Below are positions 19,445 through 29,197 of a DNA stretch of 64,000 nucleotides, in pieces (positions within the stretch are counted from its first letter, which is position 1; each line of letters opens with the position of its first letter). Position numbers and translations under genes: made by a program. This stretch comes from Veillonella dispar (GTDB lineage: Bacteria; Bacillota; Negativicutes; Veillonellales; Veillonellaceae): contig NZ_LR134375.1 in assembly GCF_900637515.1 (NCBI RefSeq), forward strand, positions 703,952 through 767,951, written 5' to 3'. The notes below the pieces were generated by a model. It was not told where the DNA came from. It worked only from the letters and a program-made list of their open reading frames with translations, and made no database searches.

Positions 19445-19492
19445 TTAAATGATTACGATATGAGTATTATGTAGATTAAGAGAGGAACGAAA

Positions 19493-19945
19493 ATGGCTGA
19501 ATTAGGCGAAGAATTACGACGTGAACGAGTAAGACGTAATTTAACCTTTAAAGATGTGGAGCAAGTACTGCACATTAAAACAACCTATTTGGAAGCTATC
19601 GAAGATGGTAAGTATGACATCATTCCTGGTCAGGTCTACGTAAAAGGCTTTATTCGTAATTACGGTAATTATTTAGATCTTGATGGGGATCGCTTGGTAA
19701 AAGCCTACCAAAGTCAAGTAGGTGATATAGATACGTTTTCTTTGCGTTCTGTGACGCGTCAGAAGGCACAAGCTGCGCCAAATTTGGTGCAAAGTGAATT
19801 CGTTGAATACCAAACCTCTAAAAAGCGTATGTCCTTAGAAACGCGTCAACGAAAACGCCAACGTTCTATCGTTCAGGAACGTATTATTTTAGGCATTATT
19901 TTATTCTGTATGGCATTATTTTTACTGTGGTTATTCCTTTTCTAA
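19493..19945 (+). CDS. RodZ-like helix-turn-helix membrane protein (short form)
   Basis: A 150-residue protein with the N-terminal HTH_25 domain of RodZ: LGEELRRERVRRNLTFKDVEQVLHI followed by YLEAIEDGKYDIIPGQVYVKGFIRNY. A basic linker (about 105-125) and one C-terminal membrane helix (IILGIILFCMALFLLWLFLF) end the protein. It stops after the helix, so the extracytoplasmic DUF4115-type domain of full RodZ is absent. In RodZ the HTH binds MreB and sets rod shape; a coccoid host may use a reduced version. It lies 48 bases after ftsK and 3 codons or so before the ygiQ region. Confidence 0.82.
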   Translation: MAELGEELRRERVRRNLTFKDVEQVLHIKTTYLEAIEDGKYDIIPGQVYVKGFIRNYGNYLDLDGDRLVKAYQSQVGDIDTFSLRSVTRQKAQAAPNLVQSEFVEYQTSKKRMSLETRQRKRQRSIVQERIILGIILFCMALFLLWLFLF

Positions 19946-19984
19946 TAGTTGATTAGGAATGATAGAAAGGCATTTACACAATCA

Positions 19985-21940
19985 ATGGATAGATTTTTAG
20001 TAACAGAACCTTCGGAGATGAAGGAACGAGGTTGGGCCGAATTAGATTTTGTCCTCATTAGTGGGGACGCCTATGTTGACCATCCTTCCTTTGCACCTGC
20101 AGTTATCGGCAGATACTTAGAATCCAAAGGCTATCGTGTAGGCATTATAGATCAACCAGATTGGAATGATGTAGAGGCTTTCAAAAAACTTGGTAAACCG
20201 CGTCTAGCATCCCTTGTTACGGCAGGGAATCTAGATTCAATGCTCAATAAATTTACGGCGGCAAAGAAAATTCGTCGACAAGATGACTATTCTCCAGGTG
20301 GTGAAGCGGGCCATCGCCCAGATCGAGCTACCTTGGTATATGCGAATCGTATGAAAGAGGCTTACAGTGATGTGCCTCTTATTATCGGTGGCATAGAGGC
20401 GTCCTTACGCCGATTTGGTCATTATGATTATTGGTCGGATACTGTGCGTCGTTCTATTTTAGTTGATTCAAAGGCGGATGTACTCATTTATGGTATGGGT
20501 GAACTTCAAATTGTAGAATTAGCTGATGCGTTAGATCAAGGTAGATTTAAAGAATCCTTGCCATCTATTCGTGGTATTTGTTATATGGCCAAGGAAATCC
20601 CTACCATAGACTATGTTGAGTGTCCATCTTTTGAGGAAATTAAAGCGGATAAGATGGCTTTTGCTGATGCATTCCGTATGCAGTATGATGAACAAGATCC
20701 ATTCTATGGTCGTATAGTAGTACAAAAACATGGCGATAGATATCTTGTTCAAAACACACCTGCATTGCCACTTACGCAGGAGGAAATGGATGGCGTATAT
20801 AACTTGCCGTATACTCGCAAGTGGCATCCTAAATATGACGATAAGGGTGGCGTACCAGCATTAAGCGAAGTACAGTTTAGCCTTGTAAGTCAACGGGGAT
20901 GCTTTGGGAGCTGTTCATTCTGTGCAATAACAAATCATCAAGGTCGTATCATCCAAAATCGTAGCCATGAGTCTTTACTTGATGAAGCTCAAACTATGAT
21001 TAATATGGATAACTTTAAAGGATATATTCATGATGTTGGGGGCCCTACGGCGAATTTCCGTCATTTAGCTTGTGACAAACAAGCTGTATATGGTGCTTGT
21101 AAAGGTCGTACTTGTGCTGCTCCAGAGCCTTGTGAAAATCTAAATACAAACCATGATGACTATATTGCTTTACTCCGTAAATTACGTAAGCTAAAAGGCG
21201 TAAAAAAGGTATTTGTTCGTTCTGGCTTGCGTTATGACTATGTTCTAGCGGATAACAATAAAGATTTTGTCCGCGAGCTTTGTGAATTTCATGTAAGTGG
21301 ACAATTAAAAGTAGCGCCAGAACATGTTTCTAAACGCGTTACCAATATGATGGGCAAAGCTGGTAAGGAAGAGTTCCTCACCTTCAAATCTTGGTTTGAA
21401 GAGGCCAATAAAAAGCTTGGTAAGAAGCAATATTTAGTACCATATTTTATGAGCTCTCATCCAGGTTGTGCCTTGGAAGATGCTATTGAATTAGCCGAGT
21501 TCTTACGTGATCAACATATGTATCCAGAACAAGTGCAAGACTTTATTCCTACGCCGGGGAGCTTATCGACATGTATGTACTATACGGGCATTAACCCACT
21601 GGATGGAAAACCTGTATATGTTGCCAAAAAAGGTAGAGATAAAGCTAAGCAGCGGGCCTTAATGCAATATAAAAATATTGAAAATTACAACCTTGTAAAA
21701 GAGGCACTCATTGAAGCTAATCGACGTGACTTGATAGGGTTTGGACCTGAATGTTTGATTCCACCACGCCCAATTGGTCGGACTAATCGTCCTAGTCAAT
21801 CTAGTGGTTCTCGTAATAGTGGGAAGAATAATGATCGTCGCAACGGACGTCAGTCTAGTGAGAAAAGTAGTAAGGGTAGACCCTCTCGTAATGGCATGAC
21901 CAAAAGTCGCCCATCTAATAAAAGCCGTGGTGGTCGTTAA
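19985..21940 (+). CDS. YgiQ-family radical-SAM protein
   Basis: A 651-residue radical-SAM protein of the YgiQ family, function not established. The N-terminal GDAYVDHPSFAPAVIGRYLE segment and IGGIEASLRRFGHYDYW are family signatures. The cluster motif is RGCFGSCSFC (CX3CX2C), and a second cysteine-rich stretch (CDKQAVYGACKGRTC...CENL) follows. The C-terminus from about residue 600 is a Ser/Arg/Asn/Lys-rich low-complexity tail, probably disordered and nucleic-acid-friendly. ATG 19985 gives the family's usual N-terminus; an AGAAAGG site lies a long 14 bases away, and the in-frame TTG at 19949 lacks a site. Confidence 0.9.
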   Translation: MDRFLVTEPSEMKERGWAELDFVLISGDAYVDHPSFAPAVIGRYLESKGYRVGIIDQPDWNDVEAFKKLGKPRLASLVTAGNLDSMLNKFTAAKKIRRQDDYSPGGEAGHRPDRATLVYANRMKEAYSDVPLIIGGIEASLRRFGHYDYWSDTVRRSILVDSKADVLIYGMGELQIVELADALDQGRFKESLPSIRGICYMAKEIPTIDYVECPSFEEIKADKMAFADAFRMQYDEQDPFYGRIVVQKHGDRYLVQNTPALPLTQEEMDGVYNLPYTRKWHPKYDDKGGVPALSEVQFSLVSQRGCFGSCSFCAITNHQGRIIQNRSHESLLDEAQTMINMDNFKGYIHDVGGPTANFRHLACDKQAVYGACKGRTCAAPEPCENLNTNHDDYIALLRKLRKLKGVKKVFVRSGLRYDYVLADNNKDFVRELCEFHVSGQLKVAPEHVSKRVTNMMGKAGKEEFLTFKSWFEEANKKLGKKQYLVPYFMSSHPGCALEDAIELAEFLRDQHMYPEQVQDFIPTPGSLSTCMYYTGINPLDGKPVYVAKKGRDKAKQRALMQYKNIENYNLVKEALIEANRRDLIGFGPECLIPPRPIGRTNRPSQSSGSRNSGKNNDRRNGRQSSEKSSKGRPSRNGMTKSRPSNKSRGGR

Positions 21941-22001
21941 TTATAGAGATGAGTTTTACTAATCTCATTTGGGGATACTTTATGTCTTATAGGAGGCATA
22001 T

Positions 22002-23039
22002 ATGAAACGATGGATTGCTCCGGGCATTTTAGCCCTTTTTGTGGTAGGAATGTTAACCTATGGCGTAAACTTTTACCATCAAGAACAATTAGAACATGCA
22101 AAAGAGCCTGTTCGTGGTGAGATTACAGTTTATACAGACTTACCAAATAATATAACTACATTGCTTGCCGATCGTTATGAAGAGGAGAAGAATGTAAAGG
22201 TTACAGTTATGCCTCTTACAGAGGAGCAAATGGCACAACGTTCGGCCTCTAATGTAGCTGATACATCTGGTGATATTGTACTTACCTCTGAGGATAACCT
22301 CGTTGTAGGTGCCAATACTGGAAAATATGCACCTATTGTTAATGAGAGAATCGACGAAGTTCGTGACAATTTAAAGGATCCTAATGGATATTGGGTAGGT
22401 CTTTGGTATGATCCTATCGTATTTGTTCAAAATGATACCTTCTACAATGGGGTTGGTAAATATATTACTACATGGGATACCTTGGCAAAACAAGGAGATT
22501 GGACCATTGTAATGACCGATTTTGTAGCATCCCAAAATGCGGCGAACTTGTTATATAACATGGTGGAATATAGAGGGGAGCCTGAGGCGTTAAACTATTT
22601 ATATAGCTTAAAACCTCATGTAATACAACATGCTAAGTTCTTGTCTACCCCAGTTCGTTTAACAGCGCTTGGAGAGTCTAATATCGGCATTGGTAATTTA
22701 TCTGATGCGGCCCAATATACGCGTCATGGATATCCAATTAAGGTCATTTATCCAACAGATGGGACCTCTTATTATGTAACTGGGGCGGCCGTATTAAAAA
22801 ATTCAAAACATAAAGCAGATAGTGTCGAATTTATTAATTGGTTGTTGTCTACAAAGACTGCAAAGTATATGGTTGAAAATAACTTCACCTATATATTTAC
22901 AAACCCAGAAATGGATGAGCCAAAAGACTCATTGGGACATGAGCTAATTTTATGGCCTGTTAATGGTGGTTACACTATAGATGGCAAAAAGTTATTGTTA
23001 AATCACTGGGTTAGCCAAGTGCGCTTCCGCAAGGAGTAA
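22002..23039 (+). CDS. Extracellular solute-binding protein, iron(III)-type, membrane-anchored
   Basis: A 345-residue periplasmic-binding fold resembling the FbpA/AfuA ferric-ion binding group (EITVYTDLPNNITTLLADRYEEEKN, and a GIGNLSDAAQYTRHGYPIKVIYPTDGT core). The N-terminal hydrophobic segment (about 5-23) has neither a lipobox Cys nor a clear AXA site, so it may act as an uncleaved anchor. No permease or ATPase gene is adjacent; neighbours are ygiQ and rimO. It might feed a transporter encoded elsewhere. The ligand (Fe3+, another metal or an organic acid) is unknown. Confidence 0.78.
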   Translation: MKRWIAPGILALFVVGMLTYGVNFYHQEQLEHAKEPVRGEITVYTDLPNNITTLLADRYEEEKNVKVTVMPLTEEQMAQRSASNVADTSGDIVLTSEDNLVVGANTGKYAPIVNERIDEVRDNLKDPNGYWVGLWYDPIVFVQNDTFYNGVGKYITTWDTLAKQGDWTIVMTDFVASQNAANLLYNMVEYRGEPEALNYLYSLKPHVIQHAKFLSTPVRLTALGESNIGIGNLSDAAQYTRHGYPIKVIYPTDGTSYYVTGAAVLKNSKHKADSVEFINWLLSTKTAKYMVENNFTYIFTNPEMDEPKDSLGHELILWPVNGGYTIDGKKLLLNHWVSQVRFRKE

Positions 23040-23105
23040 CTCAGTTATATAGATCCTATTACAGGAAGTAAATTGAGAAATAAACTAGTTATGAAAGGAT
23101 ATAGA

Positions 23106-24452
23106 ATGGGTAAGAAATTAGGGTATGTTAGCCTAGGTTGTGCTAAAAACTTAGTAGATACAGAGGTAATGTTAGGCTTATTAAAAGATAATGGCTATAC
23201 GATTACAGAGGACCTAAGCGAAGCAGATCTTATCGTTGTAAATACCTGTACCTTTATTGAGAAAGCAAAAGCCGAGTCTATTAATACTATTCTTGAGGTG
23301 GCTCAATATAAAGAGGATGGTAAATGTAAAGGACTTATTGTAGCAGGTTGCTTAAGCCAACAATATCAAGATGAATTATTCCAAGAAATTCCTGAAATTG
23401 ATGCTTTAATCGGTACAGGTGCATGGGACCAGATTATGGTAGCTGTTGATGCTATTGAGCATGGCAATCGCAGTTGTATCATGGAAAATATTACAAATAT
23501 TTATGATGAGCGTATGCCACGTATTCAAACAACACCTCGTTACAGTGCATATGTAAAAATTGCGGAAGGCTGTAACAATGGTTGTACCTTCTGTATTATT
23601 CCAAAGGTGCGTGGTGCATTCCGCAGTCGTACTATTGAGTCTATTAAGGCCGAAGTAGAACGATTGGCTGCATCCGGTGTTAAAGAGGTCGTTCTTATCG
23701 CTCAAGATACGACTAGTTACGGTATTGATTTAAATGATGGTAAACCATTGTTGACTACATTGCTTAAGGAATTAACTGCCGTAGAAGGTATCGAATGGAT
23801 TCGCATGTTATACTTATATCCAACTTTCTTCTCCGATGAATTGTTAGATATTATCGTTAATGAGCCAAAACTTTGTAAATATGTAGATATTCCATTGCAA
23901 CATGTGAATAACGATATTTTAAAACAAATGAATCGTCGTGATGATCGTAATGATATTGAACGTTTGCTTAAGAAGATTAGAAATGCACCGACTCATATTA
24001 CATTGCGCACATCTATCATCGTTGGGTTCCCTGGTGAAACAGATGAACAATTTGAAGAACTTTGCGACTTTGTAAAAGAAATAAAATTCGATAATATGGG
24101 CGTATTTACTTACTCTCAAGAGGAAGGCACACCAGCTGGTGCCCGTGAAGATCAAGTGCCAGAAGAGGTGAAAGAAGAACGTTACCACGTTCTTATGTCC
24201 ATCCAAGCTGCTATCTCTGAAGAGAATAATCGCGATTTAGAAGGTACTGTTGACTATGCAATGGTGGAAGAAATCGAGGACGGCGAGAATGGAACATTAC
24301 TAGCTAAAGGACGCTTGAAATCTCAAGCACCTGATGTAGACGGTAATATGTACATTGAGGACTGCGGTGAAGAGGTTCAACCTGGTGATATTCTTAAGGT
24401 ACAGGTAGAGCAAGGCTTTGCGTACGATGTAGTAGCTACGGTTGTAGAATAA
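23106..24452 (+). CDS. rimO: Ribosomal protein S12 methylthiotransferase RimO
   Basis: Radical-SAM enzyme adding a methylthio group to an aspartate of ribosomal protein S12. Of 448 residues, the N-terminal MTTase domain has cluster cysteines Cys12 (LGCAKNLVD), Cys48 (NTCTF) and Cys82 (AGCLSQ). The radical-SAM motif is Cys156, Cys160 and Cys163 (CNNGCTFC), and a C-terminal TRAM domain follows. LGCAKNLVD is RimO-specific and separates it from MiaB. ATG 23106 has AAAGGAT 5-6 bases upstream; the TTG at 23073 is rejected. It is first of the rimO-cinA-recA-recX cluster. Confidence 0.96.
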   Translation: MGKKLGYVSLGCAKNLVDTEVMLGLLKDNGYTITEDLSEADLIVVNTCTFIEKAKAESINTILEVAQYKEDGKCKGLIVAGCLSQQYQDELFQEIPEIDALIGTGAWDQIMVAVDAIEHGNRSCIMENITNIYDERMPRIQTTPRYSAYVKIAEGCNNGCTFCIIPKVRGAFRSRTIESIKAEVERLAASGVKEVVLIAQDTTSYGIDLNDGKPLLTTLLKELTAVEGIEWIRMLYLYPTFFSDELLDIIVNEPKLCKYVDIPLQHVNNDILKQMNRRDDRNDIERLLKKIRNAPTHITLRTSIIVGFPGETDEQFEELCDFVKEIKFDNMGVFTYSQEEGTPAGAREDQVPEEVKEERYHVLMSIQAAISEENNRDLEGTVDYAMVEEIEDGENGTLLAKGRLKSQAPDVDGNMYIEDCGEEVQPGDILKVQVEQGFAYDVVATVVE

Positions 24453-24487
24453 AACACTTCGATTCTTTCGATTGTGGAGGTGATCTG

Positions 24488-25735
24488 ATGATTGTAGAAC
24501 TTATTTCTACAGGTTCAGAATTATTGCTAGGCGATACAGTAAATACAAATGTATCTTGGCTAGCACAAGAATTAAATAAACTAGGCTATACTATTGCTCA
24601 TCAATCTGTAGTGGGGGATAATCCTAAGCGCATGGCAGAGGTCTTTCAATTAGCTAGCACTAGAGCGGACATCGTTATTAGTACTGGCGGATTAGGACCC
24701 ACGCAAGGAGATATTACACGAAATGTATTAGCCGATTCTATTGGACGACCTATTGTATTTAATCAAGAGGCAATGGATGAGGTTAAACATTTCTTTGACC
24801 GTGTAAAACGTACCGTGCCGGATGCAAGTCGTCGAGAAGCTGAGTTGCCTGAAGGCGCAAACGTATTACATAATCCGGTAGGTGTAGCGCCTGGTGTTGT
24901 AGTGGAAGATGGAGATACTACATACATACTTTTGCCAGGACCTCCTGGTGAGATGAAGGGTATGTTCCACGATAGTGTGGTACCTTATTTAATGAGTCGA
25001 TTTGGTTCACAAGGTGTTGTTACCTCCTATCGATATGGTATATATGATATCCGTGAAATCGATTTAGAAAATACCTTAATGGATCTCATTAAGAACCAAT
25101 CGAATCCAACTATTGCTTTGCTCATTAAAAAGGGTTACATAGAGGTTCGTATTACTGCTAAGGCTGACACCTTGGAGGCTGCTCATGAGCTTCTCAATCC
25201 TTGGGATGCTATCGTTCGAGACCGATTAGGAGCTCGTGTAGGACGTGACTTGACTGTTTCTATGGAGGAAACACTTGGTCATGTATTACTTGAAGATCAT
25301 AGCACTATTAGTACTGCTGAATCCTGTACTTCTGGATTAGTTGGTAAGTTATTGACTAATGTCAGCGGTAGTAGTGAATACTATATGGGTGGTGTCATTT
25401 CCTATAGTAATGATGTAAAACATCGTGTATTAGGGGTACCACAAGACATGCTCGATACATATGGTGCCGTAAGTGAGCAAGTCGCGAAGGCTATGGCCGA
25501 GGGGGCACGAACTGTGGGTCAAACAACATATGCCGTTTCTACGACTGGTATAGCTGGTCCCGGCGGCGGTAGCCCTGAAAAGCCAGTTGGTCTTGTATGG
25601 TTTGGGGTTACTGGACCTCATGGAACGGTGGCTCATAAGGCTAATTTAATTGGTAATCGCGAAGATATTCGACAAAGTGCAGCAGAGCTAGCACTATATT
25701 ATGTGTATACTTATATAACAGAAAAGGGGAAATAA
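24488..25735 (+). CDS. cinA: CinA competence/damage-inducible protein (NMN deamidase / MoCF domain)
   Basis: A 415-residue two-domain protein. The N-terminal MoCF-like domain has [14 protein letters not shown] and [13 protein letters not shown]. The C-terminal CinA/PncC domain has [14 protein letters not shown] and [18 protein letters not shown] and hydrolyses NMN to NaMN in characterised members, recycling pyridine nucleotides. The ATG follows a strong GGAGGTGAT. It lies directly upstream of recA with a 4-base gap, the arrangement known from Bacillus and Streptococcus. Confidence 0.95.
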   Translation: MIVELISTGSELLLGDTVNTNVSWLAQELNKLGYTIAHQSVVGDNPKRMAEVFQLASTRADIVISTGGLGPTQGDITRNVLADSIGRPIVFNQEAMDEVKHFFDRVKRTVPDASRREAELPEGANVLHNPVGVAPGVVVEDGDTTYILLPGPPGEMKGMFHDSVVPYLMSRFGSQGVVTSYRYGIYDIREIDLENTLMDLIKNQSNPTIALLIKKGYIEVRITAKADTLEAAHELLNPWDAIVRDRLGARVGRDLTVSMEETLGHVLLEDHSTISTAESCTSGLVGKLLTNVSGSSEYYMGGVISYSNDVKHRVLGVPQDMLDTYGAVSEQVAKAMAEGARTVGQTTYAVSTTGIAGPGGGSPEKPVGLVWFGVTGPHGTVAHKANLIGNREDIRQSAAELALYYVYTYITEKGK

Positions 25736-25739
25736 AAGA

Positions 25740-26780
25740 ATGGCTGTAGATGGCAGACAAGCAGCGTTGGATAACGCGTTAAAACAAATTGAAAAAGACT
25801 TTGGTAAAGGCGCTATTATGCGCCTTGGTGAAGCAGCAGATCGCATGAATGTAGAGGTTATCTCCTCTGGTTCCCTTGCTATCGATATCGCTGTTGGTGT
25901 AGGGGGCTTCCCTCGCGGCCGTGTAATTGAAATTTACGGTCCAGAATCTTCTGGTAAAACAACAGTAGCGCTTCACGCTGTAGCAGAAGCGCAAAAACAA
26001 GGTGGCATTGCAGCTTTTATTGATGCAGAACATGCGATGGATCCTGTATATGCTCGTAACTTAGGTGTAGATATTAATAATCTATTGATTTCTCAACCAG
26101 ATAATGGTGAGCAAGCTCTTGAAATTACAGAAGCTTTAGTTCGCAGTGGCGCTGTAGATATCGTCGTAGTTGACTCCGTTGCAGCTTTAGTTCCTAAAGC
26201 CGAAATCGATGGCGAGATGGGCGATGCTCACGTAGGTCTACAAGCTCGTTTGATGAGTAAAGCATTGCGTAAATTGACTGGTATTATCAGCAAATCTAAA
26301 ACTGTTGTTATCTTTATCAACCAATTGCGTGAAAAAGTAGGCGTAATGTTTGGTAATCCTGAAACTACAACAGGTGGTCGTGCGTTGAAATTCTATTCCT
26401 CTGTACGTCTTGATGTTCGTAAGGGTGAATTAATTAAAGCTAATAACGAAAATGTTGGTGCTCGCACTAAAGTTAAAGTTGTTAAAAATAAAGTAGCACC
26501 TCCATTCAAAACGGCTGAGTTTGATTTGATGTACGGTGAAGGTATCTCTAAAGCTGGTACACTTATTGATATCGGCACAAATATGGAAATCATCAATAAA
26601 TCTGGTGCATGGTATTCCTATAATGGTGAACGCATGGGCCAAGGTAAAGAAGCAGCTAAACAATATTTGTTAGATAATCCACAAATCGCTGATGAAATCG
26701 ATCGTATTATTCGCGATACATTAGCTGTTGGTACAGAAGAAATTGATGTAATCGGTGAAGAAGTAACTGAAGAAGTATAA
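25740..26780 (+). CDS. recA: Recombinase RecA
   Basis: Central homologous-recombination and SOS-signalling ATPase. Of 346 residues, Walker A is GPESSGKTT (about 67-75), Walker B is [14 protein letters not shown], and the DNA-binding loop 2 plus signature is [20 protein letters not shown]. The length is normal and the C-terminus acidic ([13 protein letters not shown]). No LexA-type box was found immediately upstream, where cinA is only 4 bases away, so expression probably comes from an upstream operon promoter. recX follows after 2 bases. Confidence 0.99.
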   Translation: MAVDGRQAALDNALKQIEKDFGKGAIMRLGEAADRMNVEVISSGSLAIDIAVGVGGFPRGRVIEIYGPESSGKTTVALHAVAEAQKQGGIAAFIDAEHAMDPVYARNLGVDINNLLISQPDNGEQALEITEALVRSGAVDIVVVDSVAALVPKAEIDGEMGDAHVGLQARLMSKALRKLTGIISKSKTVVIFINQLREKVGVMFGNPETTTGGRALKFYSSVRLDVRKGELIKANNENVGARTKVKVVKNKVAPPFKTAEFDLMYGEGISKAGTLIDIGTNMEIINKSGAWYSYNGERMGQGKEAAKQYLLDNPQIADEIDRIIRDTLAVGTEEIDVIGEEVTEEV

Positions 26781-26782
26781 TT

Positions 26783-27226
26783 ATGAGTGAAGAAACGATG
26801 CAAGCTGCTATGGATCAAGCGTATCGCTTCCTAGCTCAACGATTTCTTAGTTCCTATGAACTGACACAAAAAATGAGACGTAAACAAATCGAGGACCCAA
26901 TCATTGAGCGGGTCCTTGAACGCCTTAGAGACTATGATTACATCAATGATGAGCGCTTATCTGAGCAAGTATTGACGTACTTGATGAAAGAACAAAAATA
27001 CGGTGCGTATATGATTAAGCAAAAGATGAAGCTGCGAGGTCTTACAGTGCCTCAGGAAATCTCTAATTATGATGAAGTGAAAGCCGCCTATCGCGTAGTG
27101 GAGAAAAAGTTTGGTTCCATTCTCAATGAAGAACGCACTCCTCGTGTAAAAGTATTTAATTTTCTCAAATATAGAGGATTCTCAACGAGCACTATTCAAG
27201 TTGTGTGCAATGATTTTTATGAATAG
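26783..27226 (+). CDS. recX: Regulatory protein RecX
   Basis: A 147-residue modulator of RecA filaments. It shows the three-helix RecX repeats: RFLAQRFLSSYELTQKMRRK, then RVLERLRDYDYINDERLSEQ and YGAYMIKQKMKLRGL. The C-terminus (FLKYRGFSTSTIQVV) is the last repeat. It is coupled to recA (2-base gap), the standard location. Confidence 0.92.
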   Translation: MSEETMQAAMDQAYRFLAQRFLSSYELTQKMRRKQIEDPIIERVLERLRDYDYINDERLSEQVLTYLMKEQKYGAYMIKQKMKLRGLTVPQEISNYDEVKAAYRVVEKKFGSILNEERTPRVKVFNFLKYRGFSTSTIQVVCNDFYE

Positions 27227-27265
27227 AAAGTGCTTTTTAAGAGGCCTTACTAGGCTTGTAAAATC

Positions 27266-27294
27266 TTGACAGAAAGGGCTTTCAAGTCTAAAAT
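27266..27294 (+). promoter_or_regulatory. Sigma-A promoter for rny
   Basis: TTGACA (27266-27271) and TAAAAT (27289-27294) have 17-base spacing in the recX-rny gap. Confidence 0.8.
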
Positions 27295-27401
27295 TAATAA
27301 TAGCCTTATTTATTTATATGATGATATGGCTAAATGATAATTTAATGCATGAAGGGCATAAAAAGGAGCATGAAAGCTCAATTTTGAGAATTTAAGAGGA
27401 G

Positions 27402-28946
27402 GTGAGACTGATTTTAGAGTATAGTCTAATTGCAGTGGTAATGGTACTGATTGGACTAGGGGTAGGCTATTTTTTAAGAAAAAATATTGCTGAAGGAAAA
27501 CTGAATCAAGCTGAGCAAGAGGCTGCACGTATCATCGCTAATGGTGAACGCACAGCTGAGTCTAAAAAGAAAGAAGCTTTATTAGAAGCGAAAGAAGAAA
27601 TTCATAAGCTCCGTTCTGATGTAGAACGAGAAAATAAAGATCGCCGTTCTGAACTTCAACGTATGGAACGTCGTATTCTTCAAAAAGAAGAATCTTTGGA
27701 TAAAAAATTAGACAATATTGAGCACAAAGAGGAAGCTTTACATCGCAAAGAAGCTGACTTAGCCCAAAGCCGTGAAAAAATTGAAGCATTGTATGAAAAA
27801 CAAATGGCAGAATTGGAACGTATTTCCGGTATGACATTTGAAGAAGCTAAGAATATCTTGTTAACGAATGTGGAACAAGAAATTCGTCATGAAACGGCGA
27901 TTATGGTTAAGGAAATGGAGCAGCAAGCTAAGGATGACGCGGAGAAAAAAGCAAAAGAAATTATCTCCTCTGCTATCCAACGTTGCGCAGCTGACCATGT
28001 AGCGGAGACTACCGTATCCGTAGTGGCATTACCTAATGATGAAATGAAAGGTCGCATTATTGGTCGTGAAGGCCGTAATATTCGCGCACTTGAAACATTA
28101 ACAGGTATTGACTTGATTATCGATGATACCCCAGAAGCAGTTATTCTTTCTGGCTTCGATCCAATTCGTCGTGAAGTGGCTCGTATTGCTTTGGAAAAAT
28201 TGATTGTTGACGGTCGTATCCATCCAGCTCGTATTGAAGAAATGGTTGGTAAAGCTCGTAAAGAGGTTGACCAAACTATTAAAGAGGCTGGTGAACAAGC
28301 GACATTTGAAGCTGATGTTCACGGCTTACATCCTGAAATTGTAAAGATTTTAGGTCGTTTGAAATATCGTACTAGTTACGGTCAAAACGTTTTGAAACAT
28401 TCTATTGAAGTATCTCATTTAGCAGGTTTGATGGCAGCTGAACTAGGCTGTGATGTAACATTGGCTAAACGAGGTGGTTTAATCCATGATATTGGTAAAG
28501 CATTGGACCGCGAACTTGAGGGTTCTCATGTTCAAATCGGTGTTGATGTGGCTCGTAAATATCGTGAAAGTGCAGCAGTAATTAACTGCATTGGCGCTCA
28601 TCATGGTGATGAAGAGTTCCAATCTGTAGAAGCTGTATTAGTTGCAGCTGCTGATGCTATCTCTGCGGCTCGTCCTGGAGCACGTCGAGAAACATTAGAA
28701 AACTACTTGAAACGTTTATCTAAATTGGAAGAAATCGCTGAATCCTTCGAAGGCGTTGAAAAATGCTTTGCTATTCAAGCAGGTCGTGAGATTCGCGTTG
28801 TAGTAAAACCGGATAAGATTGATGAAGCTGAGTCTACATTACTCGTTCGGAATATCGTAAAACGCATCGAGTCTGAACTCGAATATCCAGGCCAAATTAA
28901 GGTCGTAATTATTCGTGAAACTCGCGTTGTGGATTACGCAAAATAA
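27402..28946 (+). CDS. rny: Ribonuclease Y
   Basis: Membrane-anchored endoribonuclease that starts mRNA turnover in Firmicutes. Of about 511-514 residues, one N-terminal membrane helix ([14 protein letters not shown]) is followed by a long coiled coil (about 25-190). Then come the KH domain ([15 protein letters not shown]) and the HD domain ([12 protein letters not shown]). The start is unusual: there is no ATG before the membrane helix, and AGGAGG (27397-27402) overlaps the only GTG (27402). CTG 27408 or ATT 27411 would have normal spacing; coordinates given use the GTG as the longest option. It has its own promoter and terminator. Confidence 0.95.
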   Translation: MRLILEYSLIAVVMVLIGLGVGYFLRKNIAEGKLNQAEQEAARIIANGERTAESKKKEALLEAKEEIHKLRSDVERENKDRRSELQRMERRILQKEESLDKKLDNIEHKEEALHRKEADLAQSREKIEALYEKQMAELERISGMTFEEAKNILLTNVEQEIRHETAIMVKEMEQQAKDDAEKKAKEIISSAIQRCAADHVAETTVSVVALPNDEMKGRIIGREGRNIRALETLTGIDLIIDDTPEAVILSGFDPIRREVARIALEKLIVDGRIHPARIEEMVGKARKEVDQTIKEAGEQATFEADVHGLHPEIVKILGRLKYRTSYGQNVLKHSIEVSHLAGLMAAELGCDVTLAKRGGLIHDIGKALDRELEGSHVQIGVDVARKYRESAAVINCIGAHHGDEEFQSVEAVLVAAADAISAARPGARRETLENYLKRLSKLEEIAESFEGVEKCFAIQAGREIRVVVKPDKIDEAESTLLVRNIVKRIESELEYPGQIKVVIIRETRVVDYAK

Positions 28947-28966
28947 TATGCTATAAGCGATAAGTA

Positions 28967-29000
28967 TAGGCTGCAATGATTTCATTGCAGCCTATTATTA
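28967..29000 (+). terminator. Terminator-like hairpin after rny
   Basis: A 13-bp stem TAGGCTGCAATGA / TCATTGCAGCCTA with a minimal loop, followed by TTATTAT. The T-run is weak. Confidence 0.75.
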
Positions 29001-29037
29001 TCAAATTTTATTCGCAGCCTATTAAAGAATACGGCGT

Positions 29038-29082
29038 ATAGGAATCACCATGTATTGATCCAAAATAGATGGTGATTCCTAT
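29038..29082. repeat. Perfect 14-bp inverted repeat with 17-base loop
   Basis: ATAGGAATCACCAT (29038-29051) and ATGGTGATTCCTAT (29069-29082). It lies between the rny terminator and dnaG. No T-run follows. Apart from this, the 28947-29197 gap is AT-rich. Confidence 0.75.
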
Positions 29083-29197
29083 GATTCGTATCAGTTACTA
29101 AATCGGTCGACTTGATAATTGATTAAATTACTTTACAAATAGAGGATTTTTTATTTGTATATCGAATTAATATATATAAGGGAAGGAGGCGTTGGCT

